Shown here: positions 7,221 to 18,557 of the stretch, piece by piece
How positions within the stretch are numbered: position 1 is the stretch's first letter
How the letters are laid out: every line of letters starts with the position of its first letter
Origin: Jiangella mangrovi
Lineage (GTDB): Bacteria > Actinomycetota > Actinomycetes > Jiangellales > Jiangellaceae
Assembly: GCF_014204975.1 (NCBI RefSeq)
Contig: NZ_JACHMM010000001.1
Coordinates: 5,518,037 to 5,582,036 of the forward strand
Direction: 5' to 3'
Length of the DNA: 64,000 nt
Notes under the pieces: model-generated
Told to the model about the DNA's origin: nothing
What the model saw: the letters and a program-made list of their open reading frames with translations, nothing else
The model's database searches: none
Translations under genes and position numbers: made by a program

Positions 7221-9755
7221 TCAGCCGACGCCCGACTGCGTCGCAGCGCGGACGATCGAACCCTTCTGCCGTGTGGTGATCGAACCGCGTTCGACGTAGT
7301 AGTCGGCCACCTCGCCGACGTGGCGGACGAAGTCACCACTGCTGGACCACGAGTCCGGGTCGTCGTCGATCAGCTGGTTGATCGAGCAGCTCGCCCCGGC
7401 CACCCGGTTGGGCACGCCGGAGTCGACCCCGCCGATGACGACGGTGCTCGCCCCCACGTCCCGCGCGGAACACGTCGGCCCGCCGGTGTAGTCGATCCGC
7501 TGGATCGTGGAGATGCCGGTCGTGCCGAACGTGTGGCCCCACTGGATGACGTAGAGCGCGCCGTCGGGCCCGAACTCGATCTCGTGCGGCCGGGTCCAGG
7601 GGTTGAAGACGCCGTGGAACAGCGGGCTGATCTCCTGGACCTGCTGGTCGCCGTCGAGGATGAAGTTGTACATGTTGTTGTTGGTCCGGCCCCACTCGCC
7701 GAAGAAGGCCTGGCCGTCGTACGACTCCGGCCACTTGCGGCTCCCGGTCAGCACCGGCGCCTCGTCCGCCTCGTAGCGGTAGACCGGCCCGACCGTCGGG
7801 GCGCCGCCGGTGCCGATGTCCGGCTGGTTGGCACCACCGCTGGCGAACGGCAGCCGCCCGTAGAAGACCTCCGGGTCGACCACCGGCGGCAACGTGGTCA
7901 TGCCGGTGTTGTTCGGCGACTCGTTGACCGGGTTGGCGCAGTCGAACGTCCCGCTGGCCGGCCCGCTCGGGAAGGCCCAGTCCTGGTAGGCGGCGCCGCC
8001 GTGGCAGTACGGCCAGCCGTAGTTGCCCGGCTGGATGACGTTCCACTCGACCCGGCCCTCGGGACCGCGGTCGGCGTTGGGCCCGCCGGCGTCCGGCCCG
8101 TAGTCGATCGCGTAGACGTCGCCGGTCTCGGGGTCGACAGCGATCCGGTACGGGTTGCGGAAGCCCATGGCGTAGATCTCCGGCCGGGCGCCCAGCGTCC
8201 GCGGCGGGAACAGGTTCCCCGCCGGGATGGTGTACCCGCCCGACGCCGTCGGCGTGATCTTCAGGATCTTGCCGCGCAGGTCGTTGGTGTTGGCCGACGA
8301 TCTCTGCGCGTCGAACGGCTGCCGGCCCGGCCGCTCGTCGATCGGGGCGTAGCCCTGCGACTCGAACGGGTTGGTGTCGTCGCCGGTGGAGATGTAGAGG
8401 TTGCCGTCCGGGTCGAACGCCAGCGAGCCGGCCTCGTGGCAGCACTGCTCCCGCTGGACGGTGACGTCGAGCACGACCTTCTCCTCGGTCAGCCCCTCAC
8501 CGGTGAGCGTGAACCGCGACAGCCGGTTGACTCCGCAGCTCCCGCCCGTGACGTCGCTCAGCGGGCAGGCCACCGGCCCCGGCACCGACCGGAACAGGTA
8601 CAGCCAGTTGTTCTCGTCGAACGACGGGTCCAGCGCCAGCCCCAGCAGCCCGTCCTCCTGGGCGTTGCCGGTGGCGATCCCGGTGTAGACGTCCAGGGTG
8701 TCGACGACGGTGGTCGCCTGGGTCCCGGGGTCGATCACCTTGAGGTTCGCCGGGGTCGACGCCAGCCGCCGCTCACCCATCTCGATGAAGAAGACCCGCC
8801 CGTCGTCGGCGACGGCCAGCTCGCTGGGGAACCGCGTGTTGGCGTCGATCGTGGTCTTCTCGAAGTGCTCCCAGTCGGTGCCGCCGCAGTCGCCGCCGGC
8901 CGCGCCGGCCGCCCACTCGATGCCGCCGAGGATGTGCTGCAGGAACGCCGGCTCGGTGTACGACTGGTTGGTGTGGCCCAACGCGGTGTACCAGGACCGG
9001 CCGCCCTCGAAGGCGTGACACCAGGCCATGGGGTGGTCGGTGCCCATGGTGCCGCTGCCGGGGCTGTACGACTTCTCGTCGATGGTCAGCAGCACGTGCA
9101 CGTTGCCACGCGGGTTGGCGGTGAAGTTGTACCACTCGTCGTGGCGGTTCCAGACCGTCTCCAGATGTGCCGTCGACGGGTGCGACTTGTCGGCGACGAC
9201 GAGCTTGGCGTCCTGGTTCGCCGGGTGGTTGCGGAAGTACGCACCGACCAGCTGGCCGTACCAGGGCCGGTTGTGCATGGTGTCGGTGGCGGCGTGGATG
9301 CCCGCGAAGCCGCCGCCGTTGCGGATGTAGCCCTGGAACGCCGCGAACTCGGTGTCGTTCAGCAGCGGCGGGTTGGCGGGGTTGTTGGTGCCGTCGACGG
9401 GCGACAGGAAGACGATGGCGTCGTACTGCGCCAGGTTCTCCACCGTCGTGAACGGGGTGCTCGGCAGCGTGCGGGTCGGCTGAGCGGGGTCCCAGACGTC
9501 GACGTCGAAGCCGTTCTCGGCGCCGAGCTGGATGATCGCCGTCGTGCCCGGGACGATGCTGCCGTGCCGGAAGCCGAGGGTCCGGCCCACCACGAGGATC
9601 GAGTAGTTCTCCTCCTGCTGGACCGCAGGGGTCTCAGGTGCCTCTTGCGCCGTCGAGGTGGTGGCCGCGACGAGCGGGAGCGCCAGGGCTCCGGCCGCCA
9701 TGATCGCGGTCACGCGCGTACGCGCGTCTCGCAGGCGCCAGGTGACGTGTTTCAC
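7221..9755 (-). CDS. Secreted ThuA-domain and PQQ-dependent sugar dehydrogenase fusion
   Basis: A large exported two-domain protein of 844 residues. A signal peptide (positive start, then ALALPLVAATTSTA) precedes a ThuA-like domain (about 45-270) with YSILVVGRTLGFRH and GGGFAGIHAATD. A PQQ-dependent glucose/sorbosone dehydrogenase-type beta-propeller follows (about 285-750), with GLLGLALDP, GSLAFDPDGNLYISTGDD, GFRNPYRIAVDPETG and PGNYGWPYC. The C-terminal about 80 residues form a small helical module found in secreted actinobacterial glycan proteins. It probably oxidises or modifies sugars outside the cell. GTG 9755 is chosen because GAAGGAG sits 8 bases upstream; the open frame extends to 9854 without support. 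Confidence 0.88.
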   Translation of the reverse strand: MKHVTWRLRDARTRVTAIMAAGALALPLVAATTSTAQEAPETPAVQQEENYSILVVGRTLGFRHGSIVPGTTAIIQLGAENGFDVDVWDPAQPTRTLPSTPFTTVENLAQYDAIVFLSPVDGTNNPANPPLLNDTEFAAFQGYIRNGGGFAGIHAATDTMHNRPWYGQLVGAYFRNHPANQDAKLVVADKSHPSTAHLETVWNRHDEWYNFTANPRGNVHVLLTIDEKSYSPGSGTMGTDHPMAWCHAFEGGRSWYTALGHTNQSYTEPAFLQHILGGIEWAAGAAGGDCGGTDWEHFEKTTIDANTRFPSELAVADDGRVFFIEMGERRLASTPANLKVIDPGTQATTVVDTLDVYTGIATGNAQEDGLLGLALDPSFDENNWLYLFRSVPGPVACPLSDVTGGSCGVNRLSRFTLTGEGLTEEKVVLDVTVQREQCCHEAGSLAFDPDGNLYISTGDDTNPFESQGYAPIDERPGRQPFDAQRSSANTNDLRGKILKITPTASGGYTIPAGNLFPPRTLGARPEIYAMGFRNPYRIAVDPETGDVYAIDYGPDAGGPNADRGPEGRVEWNVIQPGNYGWPYCHGGAAYQDWAFPSGPASGTFDCANPVNESPNNTGMTTLPPVVDPEVFYGRLPFASGGANQPDIGTGGAPTVGPVYRYEADEAPVLTGSRKWPESYDGQAFFGEWGRTNNNMYNFILDGDQQVQEISPLFHGVFNPWTRPHEIEFGPDGALYVIQWGHTFGTTGISTIQRIDYTGGPTCSARDVGASTVVIGGVDSGVPNRVAGASCSINQLIDDDPDSWSSSGDFVRHVGEVADYYVERGSITTRQKGSIVRAATQSGVG

Positions 9756-9923
9756 CGTGGTCTCCTTCGGTGATCGGATGCAACACGCGCTCCTGACCGG
9801 GGCGTTCGCCCCGGGATCTCGGCCCAGTGTGGAGTTGTGTGGACTGCGGTTCACTACCTCCTCGTCTGCGGATCGACGGCCCCGTGGTGTTACGTTCGAA
9901 TCAGCCGCAGGGATTGCGGCTCG

Positions 9924-11030
9924 TCAGGCGGCCTCGGAGTTCAGTGGCACGAGGGTCGCGGCGATGGTGGGGTCCATGAGGTCCTTGGTGGCCACCACCG
10001 GGACGTCGACCAGCCCGGCCGCCTCGCGGGCGGCCAGCGGCGACGCCGTCACCATGCCCGTCACGGCCGTCACCCGCAGGTGCCACGACCGCAGCAGGTT
10101 CACCCCGGACAGCGCTCCGAGCGCGTCGCCGGCCGCGAACAGCACACCGCTGAGGGTGGCGCGGACGGCGGGCTCGGCCAGCAGCCGGGCGGTCTCGACG
10201 TGCGCGACGCCGTCGGCGATCTCGATGACCACCATGTCCGGCTCTGCCGCCGACACCGCCGACAGCAGCCCGAAGTACGTCGCGACCAGGTCCTCGGGCG
10301 ACACGAGGTGCGTCGACGGGAACCCGGCGTCGGTGAAGTCGAGCACCGGCGCGCCGCCGGCGTCGATGAGGTGCCAGCGGTCGTTGCCGGCGCCCGTGCC
10401 GGTGACCTTGGCCGCGGCGACCCGCCGGCCGGCCCGGGTCATCCCCTTGACCAGCGACGCCGCCGACGTCGTCTTGCCGGCGTTCATGGAGGTGCCGACG
10501 ACGGCGACCACCGGCGGGTGCAGGGCCGGCGGCACCGGCGCGGGTCCGATGGGCGCGCCGTCGCGCACCGTCAGCCCACGGCCGTCGTGCCCGGCCAGCC
10601 GGCCGAGGGGCGTGATGCGGGTGGGTGCGGCGAACCCGGAGTACGCGCCGACGACCCGGCCGGCCATGCCGCCGGCCGCCACGAGGTCGCACGGCCCGAA
10701 GTCGTCGGGGACGACGGCCTCATAGGCGTCGGTGGCGTACCGGGCGCCGTAGGCGACGACGATCTCGTCGCCCGCGAACAGCCGCGCCTTGCGGCCGTCG
10801 GGCCGCTCGATCCAGTCGTGCGCGCCGATGGAGTCGACCCGCGCCAGGATGACGTCGCCCGCCGCCGGGATGGTCCCCGCCGTCAACGCCAGTTCGTCGC
10901 CCGCGGGCACGAGATCGATCACGTGTCTGGTGATGTACGAGGTCTTCGCCGCTCCGAGCCGGCGCGGCCAGGGGGCCGTCACGGGGAACAGCGCTGCCGC
11001 TGGAGCCACATGCTCAGCGAAAGAGGTCAT
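9924..11030 (-). CDS. P-loop NTPase of unknown role (DUF1611-like)
   Basis: A 368-residue cytosolic protein. Residues about 10-165 are a beta-rich region with LVPAGDELALTAGTIPAAGD. A P-loop follows at about 179-188, GTSMNAGKTT, then a strand-helix pattern resembling the dethiobiotin-synthetase/MobB fold, with AAAKVTGTGAGND and MVVIEIADGVAH as likely Walker B. This resembles DUF1611 NTPases, linked to processing of modified amino acids, but the match is loose. ATG 11030 is supported by GTGAGG 7 bases upstream. Divergent from the small basic peptide gene. Confidence 0.65.
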   Translation of the reverse strand: MTSFAEHVAPAAALFPVTAPWPRRLGAAKTSYITRHVIDLVPAGDELALTAGTIPAAGDVILARVDSIGAHDWIERPDGRKARLFAGDEIVVAYGARYATDAYEAVVPDDFGPCDLVAAGGMAGRVVGAYSGFAAPTRITPLGRLAGHDGRGLTVRDGAPIGPAPVPPALHPPVVAVVGTSMNAGKTTSAASLVKGMTRAGRRVAAAKVTGTGAGNDRWHLIDAGGAPVLDFTDAGFPSTHLVSPEDLVATYFGLLSAVSAAEPDMVVIEIADGVAHVETARLLAEPAVRATLSGVLFAAGDALGALSGVNLLRSWHLRVTAVTGMVTASPLAAREAAGLVDVPVVATKDLMDPTIAATLVPLNSEAA

Positions 11031-11229
11031 GGGAACCTCACTTCGGGGGACGGGCGCAGAGGTCGCACTGACGATGGTGTGACCACCGGGTGTTTCTGCG
11101 GCGATACCAGCCTTGACGACGCAAGAATGCATGAGCGGACGCCTCCCGCGCCACCCCCTGAAGGTCACATTTTTCGCGGACGTAAAACCGCAGCTCAAAC
11201 GGGGTATACCGCGCATAGCGGCGAGGCGC

Positions 11230-11258
11230 TTGACGCGCTTTCCGGACGGAACGATCAT
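11230..11258 (+). promoter_or_regulatory. Candidate promoter for the small peptide gene
   Basis: TTGACG (11230-11235) is followed after exactly 17 bases by GATCAT (11253-11258), 5/6 and 4/6 matches to the housekeeping consensus. A start here would give a leader of about 105 nt before the peptide gene. Confidence 0.4.
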
Positions 11259-11283
11259 GGAGGGACAACTGAACACTGGAGTC

Positions 11284-11322
11284 CCGCTCGGGGCACCGGC
11301 ACATCGTCTGGTTCCCGAGCGG
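11284..11322 (+). repeat. Leader hairpin
   Basis: CCGCTCGGG (11284-11292) and CCCGAGCGG (11314-11322) are perfect 9-bp inverted repeats with a 21-nt loop, inside the predicted 5' leader of the small peptide gene. It could be a structured leader or an operator. Confidence 0.5.
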
Positions 11323-11368
11323 TCGTGTGGCGGCTCTGCGGAACCTCGTAGGTAGCGAGAGGACCCCC

Positions 11369-11485
11369 ATGAGTCGTCAGCACGGACGGAAACACCTCAG
11401 CCGGCTGCGGTCCAGCCGGTACCTCGCCAAGCTGCGACTGCAGGCGTACGCCGCGGTCGCGGGCCGGTTCTCGGCCCGGGCGTGA
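11369..11485 (+). CDS. Small basic peptide, 38 residues
   Basis: Starts at ATG 11369 with GAGAGGA 6 bases upstream, a better ribosome-binding site than most genes here. The peptide begins MSRQHGRKHLSRLRSSRYLA and has about a dozen Arg/Lys residues and a C-terminal Ala-rich helix ending FSARA. It has no acidic residue. A strong hairpin follows at 11559. Not recognised; it could be a nucleic-acid-binding or membrane-active peptide, or a leader peptide. Confidence 0.55.
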   Translation: MSRQHGRKHLSRLRSSRYLAKLRLQAYAAVAGRFSARA

Positions 11486-11558
11486 GGCGCCCTCCGTCTC
11501 CGGTTCCACGGAGCAGCTCGCGCGGCGCCCACGGGCGTTGGGCGAACCTTGGTGGACA

Positions 11559-11588
11559 CGAAGGGTCTGGCATCTGCCGGACCCTTCG
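11559..11588. terminator. Strong bidirectional terminator hairpin
   Basis: Bases 11559-11572 pair with 11575-11588 over 14 positions (one G-T wobble) with almost no loop. It sits between the small peptide gene (plus) and the ligA stop (minus), so it can serve both. Confidence 0.75.
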
Positions 11589-11605
11589 CGCGTCTGCGGC
11601 TGCCG

Positions 11606-14990
<3,385 letters not shown>

Positions 14991-14994
<4 letters not shown>

Positions 14995-15554
14995 CGTGGA
15001 TCGCCACGGTCGACGAATCCATCCGTATCGACGACCGCGTCTACGTGCTGGCGGCATGCGCGTTCGAGGAGAAGGACTCCGACGTCGCACGCGACACCAT
15101 GCGGGCGTTGGAGCCACGCGCCGGCCACCGACTGCATTGGCACGACCGGAAGCCGCCCGACCGCCACGAAGCGGTCAAGGCGGTAGCTCAGCTCTCCGCA
15201 TTGCACATCGTGACAGTCGGCGCGCCGATCGATCCACGCCGACAGGAGCGCGCCCGCCGTCAATGCCTGGAGACGCTGCTGTTCCACCTCGACGCCGCCG
15301 GCGTCGAGCAGGTCTGGCTCGAGTCCCGCAACGCGGCGGCCGATCGGCGCGACATCGCCGCTGTCGACAGGTTCCGCGCGCGGCGAGTCATCGGCCACGC
15401 GATCCGCATCGACCACGCTCGCCCTTTGGACGATCCACTGCTCTGGCTGGCCGACATCGTCGCTGGAGCGCTCGGCGCCGCTGAGGGTGGCGATCCGACG
15501 TTTCGCGAGCTGCTGGTGCCGATGCTCACCGAGCATCGCATCCGACTCGACTAG
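14991..15554 (+). CDS. DUF3800-like (RNase H-fold) protein, possible toxin or nuclease
   Basis: 187 residues. The start ATVDESIRIDDRVYVLAACAF resembles the DUF3800 opening, where the D-E-S acidic pair forms part of an RNase H-like active site. HWHD occurs at about 44-47, and the C-terminal LLWLADIVAGAL resembles the conserved LADxxA helix. This would make it a putative metal-dependent nuclease. It overlaps the AbiEi-like gene by 4 bases. I am not certain of the family; a remote-homology search is needed to settle it. Confidence 0.55.
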
Positions 15555-15577
15555 GACCGAGCCCGGAGAAGCGCGAA

Positions 15578-15611
15578 GCCGAGGTCCCGGTATACCCCGG
15601 GGGTCCTCGGC
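15578..15611. terminator. GC-rich hairpin between convergent genes
   Basis: GCCGAGG (15578-15584) pairs with CCTCGGC (15605-15611), with further inner CCCGG/CCGGG pairing. It lies 23 bases after the DUF3800-like stop. Confidence 0.55.
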
Positions 15612-15621
15612 CCACTTCCGA

Positions 15622-15635
15622 CTACTGCGCAGTAG
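15622..15635. repeat. Perfect 14-bp palindrome
   Basis: CTACTGCGCAGTAG is fully self-complementary. It sits between the convergent DUF3800-like and MetE-like genes. Its CTACTG/CAGTAG halves resemble the inner arms of the hairpins at 48351 and 49541, but the 10-nt loop is absent. Confidence 0.45.
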
Positions 15636-15689
15636 CCGGCTTCGTCATCAGTATAGCGCGATGCACACCAGACGCCGGGTGCAGCCGCT

Positions 15690-16718
15690 CTAGGAGGCCT
15701 CGGCCGTCAGGTCGGCGAAGGCGCGCGCCGTCGTGCGGGCGAGGGTGTAGGCGCGCCGTGCCCAGGCGGGATCGGCGCCGGCGAGGCCACAGGCGGGCGT
15801 GACGACGGTGCGGGCGGCCATGGCCGCCGGGTTCTGGTCGAGCCGGCGCCAGAGGCCCACGATCCGCTGGGCGAGCTCGCGGTCCGACGGCGGCGTCGAC
15901 GGGCGCAGGGAGGGGACGATGCCGGGCCACACCGCGAGCCCGGCGTCCACGGCCGCCGCCAACCCGTCCAGGTCCGCGGCCGACGAGAGCAACGACACGT
16001 CCAGCGAGACCGCTGCCGCCCCGGCCGAGCGCACGACGCCGACCGGGACCGACGGCGCGCAGCAGTGCACGACCACCGGCACCCCGGCCGCGCCCACCAC
16101 CGATGACAGCAGCCCGACCACCTCGGGCGTGTCGACCGCGCGCAGCCGCCCGAACCCGCTCACCGTCGGGATCGAGCCGGCCAGGACGGCGGGCAGCGAC
16201 GGCTCGTCCAGCTGCAGTACCACCCCAGCACCCGGCACCCGCCGGGCCACATCCGCGACGAAGCCCGCGACCCCCTCGGCCAGCGACTCCGCGAGGTCGC
16301 GCCGCGCGCCCGCGTCGGACACCGCCGCGCCGCCACGGTTCAGCTCGACCGACGCCGCGAGCGTCAGCGGCCCCGCCACCTGCACCTTCAGCGGCCCTTC
16401 GTACCCGTAGGCCGCGATCTCGAGAGCGTTGAGGTCGGCCCCCAGAAACGAAAGCGCCCGCCGCTCGTCGGCCCCCGCACTCGAGACCAGCCGCCACCCG
16501 GCCGGCTGCAGGTCGACATGCAGGTCGACCAACAGCGACGCGGCGCGGCCGATCATGTCCGCCCCGGCGCCGCGCGAAGGCAGCTCCGCCAGGTGCGGGA
16601 AGTCGGGCAGCTCGCCGACGACGATGCGCGCGGCCTCGTCGCGGTCCTCGAACGGCAGCGAGCCGATTCCCGTCGCCGTCGCCGGCCCCCACCCGAAACC
16701 CTCAGCACGAGACTCCAC
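15690..16718 (-). CDS. MetE-like (cobalamin-independent methionine synthase fold) protein
   Basis: 342 residues with the fold of the C-terminal half of MetE. Start GIGSLPFEDRDEAARIV, substrate-site LQLDEPSLPAV, VVHCCAP (His-Cys zinc ligands) and VTPACGLAG (second Cys ligand). It is about half the length of full MetE, as in the short homologue next to ligA in mycobacteria (Rv3015c, from memory). It may transfer methyl groups from another donor. GTG 16718 is the start, with TAAGG nearby. The LysR gene ends 12 bases upstream on the same strand. Confidence 0.8.
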   Translation of the reverse strand: MESRAEGFGWGPATATGIGSLPFEDRDEAARIVVGELPDFPHLAELPSRGAGADMIGRAASLLVDLHVDLQPAGWRLVSSAGADERRALSFLGADLNALEIAAYGYEGPLKVQVAGPLTLAASVELNRGGAAVSDAGARRDLAESLAEGVAGFVADVARRVPGAGVVLQLDEPSLPAVLAGSIPTVSGFGRLRAVDTPEVVGLLSSVVGAAGVPVVVHCCAPSVPVGVVRSAGAAAVSLDVSLLSSAADLDGLAAAVDAGLAVWPGIVPSLRPSTPPSDRELAQRIVGLWRRLDQNPAAMAARTVVTPACGLAGADPAWARRAYTLARTTARAFADLTAEAS

Positions 16719-16730
16719 GAGAACAAGACC

Positions 16731-17606
16731 TTAGGCGATCGACCGCAGCAGCTCGACGAAGCGGCGCAGATGCCGGTCCGGCGCCGGCCGGGTGACGGCG
16801 ACGAGGTCGACGGAGATGTCCGGGACCGGGACGAAGACCACCCCGAACGCGCCGGAGTCGCGCGCCACCGACGGCGCGAAGCAGACGCCGCGCGCCGCCG
16901 CGACCAGGCTGAGCTGAGCCCGGAACCCGTTCGCCTCGCTGCGGATCCGGGGCAGAAAGCCGGCCCGCTGGCAGGCCGCGACGAACCCCTGCCGCACCGC
17001 GAGGTCGGAGGAGTCGACGGCCATCAGCCAGTCCTCGTCCGCGAGGTCCGAGAGCCGCAGCGACGTGCTCGACGCATAGGGGTGCGACGGCGGCAGCGCG
17101 ACGGTCAGCGGCTCGTTGCGGATGGGCGTCATCTCGAGATCGGCCGGCACCGGCGACCCGGGCATCATCCACTGGATGCCGAGGTCGATCCGCCCGTCCA
17201 GCAGCCCCGCCCGCTGCTCCACCGAGCTGGCCGGCAGCAGCCGCAGCGGCACCCCCAGCGGGTCGGCGCCGAACCGGGCCGCAGCCGCGGGGACCAGCCG
17301 CTCCCCCGGCGCGCTCACATAGGCCACGCACAGCCCCGCCGCACCCGCCCCGGAACCGCGCATGAACGCCGACCGCAGCGCCGCCACCGGCACCGCGATC
17401 TCGCCGAACAGGCCGCGCCCGGACTCCGTCAGCCGCACGGACCGGCTGGTCCGTTCGAACAGCGGAGCCCCGAACTCGTCCTCGAGCAGGCGCACGTGCC
17501 GGCTCACGGCCGACGTGCTCAGGTGCAGGCGGTCGGCCGCCCGGCCGAAGTGCAGTTCCTCGGCGACGGCGACGAACGAGGTCAGCCAGCTGAGCCTGGG
17601 GTCCAT
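16731..17606 (-). CDS. LysR-family transcriptional regulator
   Basis: N-terminal winged helix (about 5-63) with LTSFVAVAEELHFGRAADRL and STSAVSRHVRLLEDEFGAPL, then LTESG. The periplasmic-binding-protein-like effector domain follows from about 90. It is divergent from the beta-lactamase-fold/sugar transporter operon. The 125-bp spacer carries repeated GGGACGATC elements, so it most likely controls that operon and itself. Effector unknown, plausibly the transported sugar. It may also read through into the MetE-like gene. Confidence 0.92.
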   Translation of the reverse strand: MDPRLSWLTSFVAVAEELHFGRAADRLHLSTSAVSRHVRLLEDEFGAPLFERTSRSVRLTESGRGLFGEIAVPVAALRSAFMRGSGAGAAGLCVAYVSAPGERLVPAAAARFGADPLGVPLRLLPASSVEQRAGLLDGRIDLGIQWMMPGSPVPADLEMTPIRNEPLTVALPPSHPYASSTSLRLSDLADEDWLMAVDSSDLAVRQGFVAACQRAGFLPRIRSEANGFRAQLSLVAAARGVCFAPSVARDSGAFGVVFVPVPDISVDLVAVTRPAPDRHLRRFVELLRSIA

Positions 17607-17638
17607 CGGCGCTCAATCTAGCCGCCGTGAACGGCCGC

Positions 17639-17723
17639 GGGACGATCCGGGCCGAACCCGGGACGATCGTTCAGGAAGCGGTCGCCGTCGGGACAGATCG
17701 TTCACGTCTGCGCTCCCTAGCGT
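17639..17723 (+). promoter_or_regulatory. Repeated operator-like elements and promoter of the sugar operon
   Basis: GGGACGATCCGG (17639), GGGACGATCGTTCA (17660-17673) and GGGACAGATCGTTCA (17690-17704) are direct repeats spaced 21 and 30 bases, roughly two and three helical turns. TAGCGT at 17718-17723 is a plausible -10 for a leaderless start at GTG 17732. Probable LysR binding sites by position. Confidence 0.6.
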
Positions 17724-17731
17724 CCCTGAAC

Positions 17732-18556
17732 GTGACGACCACCGACCACGACGCGGGCCTGCGCCTCACCGTCCTCGGCTGCCGGGCCGGCATGCCCGAA
17801 CCCGGCTGGCCCAGCTCCGGCTACCTCGTGCACGCGCCCGGCGGCGAGATCCTGCTGGACTGCGGCCCGGGGGTCGCGGCGAAGGCGGCAATGCGCGCCG
17901 CCGAGCTGTCCGCCGTCTTCATCAGCCACATGCACACCGACCACTGCCTCGACCTGCTGATCCTCGGCAAGGCCCGGACCCAGGGGCCGCTGCCCGCGAC
18001 CAAGCTGCCGCTGTACGTCCCGCCGGGCGCCACGCGGACGCTGCACCGGTTCAACGAGCTGTTCCCGCTGGGCACCGACGGGCCCGGCGACCACCCCACC
18101 GACCACGTGTTCCGCGACGTGTTCGACGTCGTCGAGTACGAGCCGCTCCGGCCGGTCCGGGCCGCCGGCGCCACCGTCCTCCCCGTCCCGATGCGGCACC
18201 GGCAGCCCTGCTGCGGCTTCCGGGTCACGACGGAGCGCGCATCGCTCGCGTACACCGGCGACACCGGCGCGGGCTCGGACTTCGCACCGCTCGTCACCGA
18301 CGTCGACCTGCTGGTCGCCGAGGCGACGCTCGACGAGCCGGACCGCACCGCGCACGGCCACCTGTGCGCCGCGGAGGCCGGGCAGATCGCCGCCCGGCAC
18401 GGCGCCCGCGCCCTGCTGCTCACGCACTGGGCCCACACCGGCCGCGACTGGATCGACGCCCAGGTCGCGCGCGCCGGCGAGCACTACCGCGGCCGCATCG
18501 ACGTCGCGGTCCCCGACCACACCTTCCACGTCGACACCGACACCCAGGAGACCTGA
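17732..18556 (+). CDS. Metallo-beta-lactamase-fold hydrolase (RNase Z/arylsulfatase-like)
   Basis: 274 residues. HMHTDH at about 66-71 is the zinc motif. LAYTGDTG supplies the bridging Asp, and LLTHWAHTG the later His. TVLGCRAGMPEPGWPSSGYLVHA is the typical RNase Z/AtsA-like opening. Such proteins cleave phosphodiester, sulfate or lactone bonds; here a sugar-derived substrate is likely because the next three genes encode a sugar importer. GTG 17732 suits a leaderless mRNA; an upstream ATG at 17627 would place the operator repeats inside the gene. One base separates it from the next gene. Confidence 0.82.
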   Translation: MTTTDHDAGLRLTVLGCRAGMPEPGWPSSGYLVHAPGGEILLDCGPGVAAKAAMRAAELSAVFISHMHTDHCLDLLILGKARTQGPLPATKLPLYVPPGATRTLHRFNELFPLGTDGPGDHPTDHVFRDVFDVVEYEPLRPVRAAGATVLPVPMRHRQPCCGFRVTTERASLAYTGDTGAGSDFAPLVTDVDLLVAEATLDEPDRTAHGHLCAAEAGQIAARHGARALLLTHWAHTGRDWIDAQVARAGEHYRGRIDVAVPDHTFHVDTDTQET

Positions 18557-18557
18557 C

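Larger units (their letters stand above)
11031..11368. other. 338-bp divergent intergenic region
   Basis: Lies between the P-loop NTPase (minus) and the small peptide gene (plus). It contains a candidate promoter, a leader hairpin and two overlapping short frames (11113-11355) with no codon bias or ribosome-binding site. A 32-codon ATG frame at 11257-11355 could be a leader peptide but is unsupported. AT content is locally higher near 11150-11210. Confidence 0.6.

Noticed and set aside
7110-9773. Long frame antisense to the ThuA/sugar-dehydrogenase gene
   Set aside because: Composition is low-complexity Arg/Val/Asp, typical of a shadow.
11113-11355. 80-codon frame upstream of the small peptide gene
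   Set aside because: No ribosome-binding site, and it overlaps the promoter and leader hairpin.
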